A stretch of 5,929 nucleotides of DNA from Methylocystis sp. (GTDB lineage: Bacteria > Pseudomonadota > Alphaproteobacteria > Rhizobiales > Beijerinckiaceae), in contig JALRFG010000130.1 of the NCBI GenBank assembly GCA_023253795.1, positions 1 through 5,929 of the forward strand, read 5' to 3'. The number at the start of each line of letters is the position of its first letter. Positions within the stretch are counted from its first letter, which is position 1. The notes beneath the pieces are model-generated. The model saw only the letters and a list, made by a program, of their open reading frames with translations, did not search any database and was not told the DNA's origin. Below, one piece after another: positions 5,330-5,929 of this stretch. The position numbers and the translations under genes are program-made.

Positions 5330-5593
5330 TCATTCCTTGACGAGACCGCAAGCGTCTATGCCCTCGTCCTTGAAGCAGCCGGCGCTATCGCATTTCGCGC
5401 GCGCCATGGAGCATTTATCGATGCATTTGGCGCTCGCGAGGTCGCCTTTGGAGTCGCGCTTGGTGCAGGCGTCAAAGCATTGATTATAGGCCTGCGAACA
5501 CGTTTTGATTGCAGCCGCGCCCTGAGCGAGCACGGGGCCTGAAATCAGCATCATCGCGATCAGCGCGCCTGCGGTTCGGGATATTGTTTTCAT
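5330..5593 (-). CDS. Small exported protein with eight cysteines, function unknown
   Basis: An 87-residue protein. Residues 1-23 form a signal peptide (ALIAMMLISGPVLA, cleavage after VLA). The mature 64 residues contain eight cysteines: 32, 39, 43, 57, 61, 68, 73 and 82. The first six follow a mirror-symmetric spacing, C-x6-C-x3-C-x13-C-x3-C-x6-C, typical of two antiparallel helices stapled by disulfides. I recognise no named family. The sequence is polar and charged between the cysteines, so a periplasmic or secreted disulfide-rich or metal-binding protein is plausible. The start is well supported by GGAGG (5598-5602), four bases before the ATG. The neighbour downstream on the same strand is the HdeA-like gene; upstream, an IS element begins only 33 bp from the ATG and probably replaced part of the promoter. 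Confidence 0.7.
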   Translation of the reverse strand: MKTISRTAGALIAMMLISGPVLAQGAAAIKTCSQAYNQCFDACTKRDSKGDLASAKCIDKCSMARAKCDSAGCFKDEGIDACGLVKE

Positions 5594-5617
5594 CGTTCCT
5601 CCATTTGATTTGACTGT

Positions 5618-5623
5618 ATTATA
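5618..5623 (-). promoter_or_regulatory. Candidate -10 box of the Cys-rich gene
   Basis: Minus-strand TATAAT is a perfect sigma-70 -10 hexamer, 24 bases upstream of the ATG at 5593, which would give a short leader. The -35 position (around 5641-5646, CAGCTA on the minus strand) falls inside the IS and does not match TTGACA. The surrounding ATTATAAT is itself palindromic, so the hexamer appears on both strands and may be fortuitous. Confidence 0.35.
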
Positions 5624-5626
5624 ATT

Positions 5627-5929
5627 GGGGCTGGCCTAGATAGCTGAGAAAGGCTATTTAGATCAGATGGTTGAGCGAAGGCGAAAAAGTCGGCTCCCGG
5701 AACGTGTTCAAGAGGACCTCATTCGACAATTTGTTGCTGGTGCAACAGCGCGCACAGCGGCCGATCTTGTCGGCGTCAATCGGCACACAGCAACGCTCTA
5801 TTTCCATAAGCTGCGCGAGTTGATTGCACTAAAGCTCGCCGAAACAGAGCCGTGGCTTTCAGGAGAGATTGAAGTCGACGAAAGCTATTTTGGAGGCTCC
5901 CGGAAAGGGAAGCGCGGACGGGGCGCGGC
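5627..5929 (+). mobile_element. IS1595-family insertion sequence, left part only
   Basis: The left end is placed at GGGGCTGGCC (5627), because IS1016-type elements of this family tend to begin with a G-rich GGGGCTG-like terminal repeat and because the transposase starts 40 bp further in. The eight bases just outside, TTATAATT (5619-5626), could be one copy of the 8-bp target duplication typical of the family. The right end lies beyond the window, so neither the inverted repeat nor the duplication can be confirmed. Confidence 0.6.
5667..5929 (+). CDS. IS1595-family transposase, N-terminal part (runs off the window)
   Basis: 87 codons are visible from the ATG at 5667; no stop is reached. Residues 2-10 are basic (VERRRKSRL). 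Residues 27-52 form a helix-turn-helix (TARTAADLVGVNRHTATLYF and on) that should bind the terminal repeats. Residues 67-86 carry the hallmark EIEVDESYFGG followed by a basic KGKRGRG stretch; Asp71 is the expected first acidic residue of the catalytic triad. This is the IS1016-type pattern; no N-terminal zinc ribbon is seen. The first in-frame ATG was taken as start, a TAG lying upstream at 5637-5639. The only ribosome-binding candidate, GAGAAAGG (5646-5653), is rather distant. What remains is intact; whether the element is active depends on sequence outside the window. Confidence 0.85.
   Translation, partial: MVERRRKSRLPERVQEDLIRQFVAGATARTAADLVGVNRHTATLYFHKLRELIALKLAETEPWLSGEIEVDESYFGGSRKGKRGRGA

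Overview
The window looks like a piece of an alphaproteobacterial chromosome, most likely Hyphomicrobiales (Methylocystis/Beijerinckiaceae-like). This is inferred from the high GC, the alphaproteobacterial style of the Hpt, HdeA-like and glycosyltransferase proteins, and an IS1595-family (IS1016-type) insertion sequence. I cannot name a species.

Layout. Bases 1-304 are non-coding: three GC-rich hairpins, then an AT-rich leader. Next comes a small histidine-phosphotransfer (Hpt) gene (305-778, +). It is convergent with an orphan family-3 periplasmic solute-binding protein (775-1662, -), and their stop codons overlap. Only 34 bp separate that gene from a divergent membrane family-2 glycosyltransferase (1697-3571, +). 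This carries a T2SS-E/MshEN-like N-terminal domain and is broken by one in-frame TAA at 2723-2725, inside the catalytic domain. Its 3' end overlaps by 23 bp the 3' end of a convergent DGQHR-domain (DndB-like) gene (3549-4622, -). A 273-bp gap (4623-4895) follows. It holds two 10-bp palindromes whose centres are 30 bp apart, a further palindrome, and a clear intrinsic terminator serving the next gene. Then come two small exported-protein genes on the minus strand: an HdeA-family protein (4896-5234) and an eight-cysteine protein (5330-5593). The window ends inside an IS1595-family element whose left end appears to start at about 5627, only 33 bp upstream of the eight-cysteine gene; its transposase runs off the right edge.

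The genes do not form one obvious pathway. Plausible themes are envelope and surface functions (solute binding, polysaccharide synthesis, periplasmic chaperone, Cys-rich secreted protein), one signalling module (Hpt), and one protein of a family often linked to DNA modification and defence (DGQHR). The best candidates for follow-up are the nonsense codon in an otherwise intact glycosyltransferase, the stand-alone DGQHR gene with paired palindromes upstream, and the mirror-symmetric cysteine pattern of the small secreted protein whose promoter region was invaded by the IS. I found no tRNA, rRNA or CRISPR array, and no convincing new multi-gene system.
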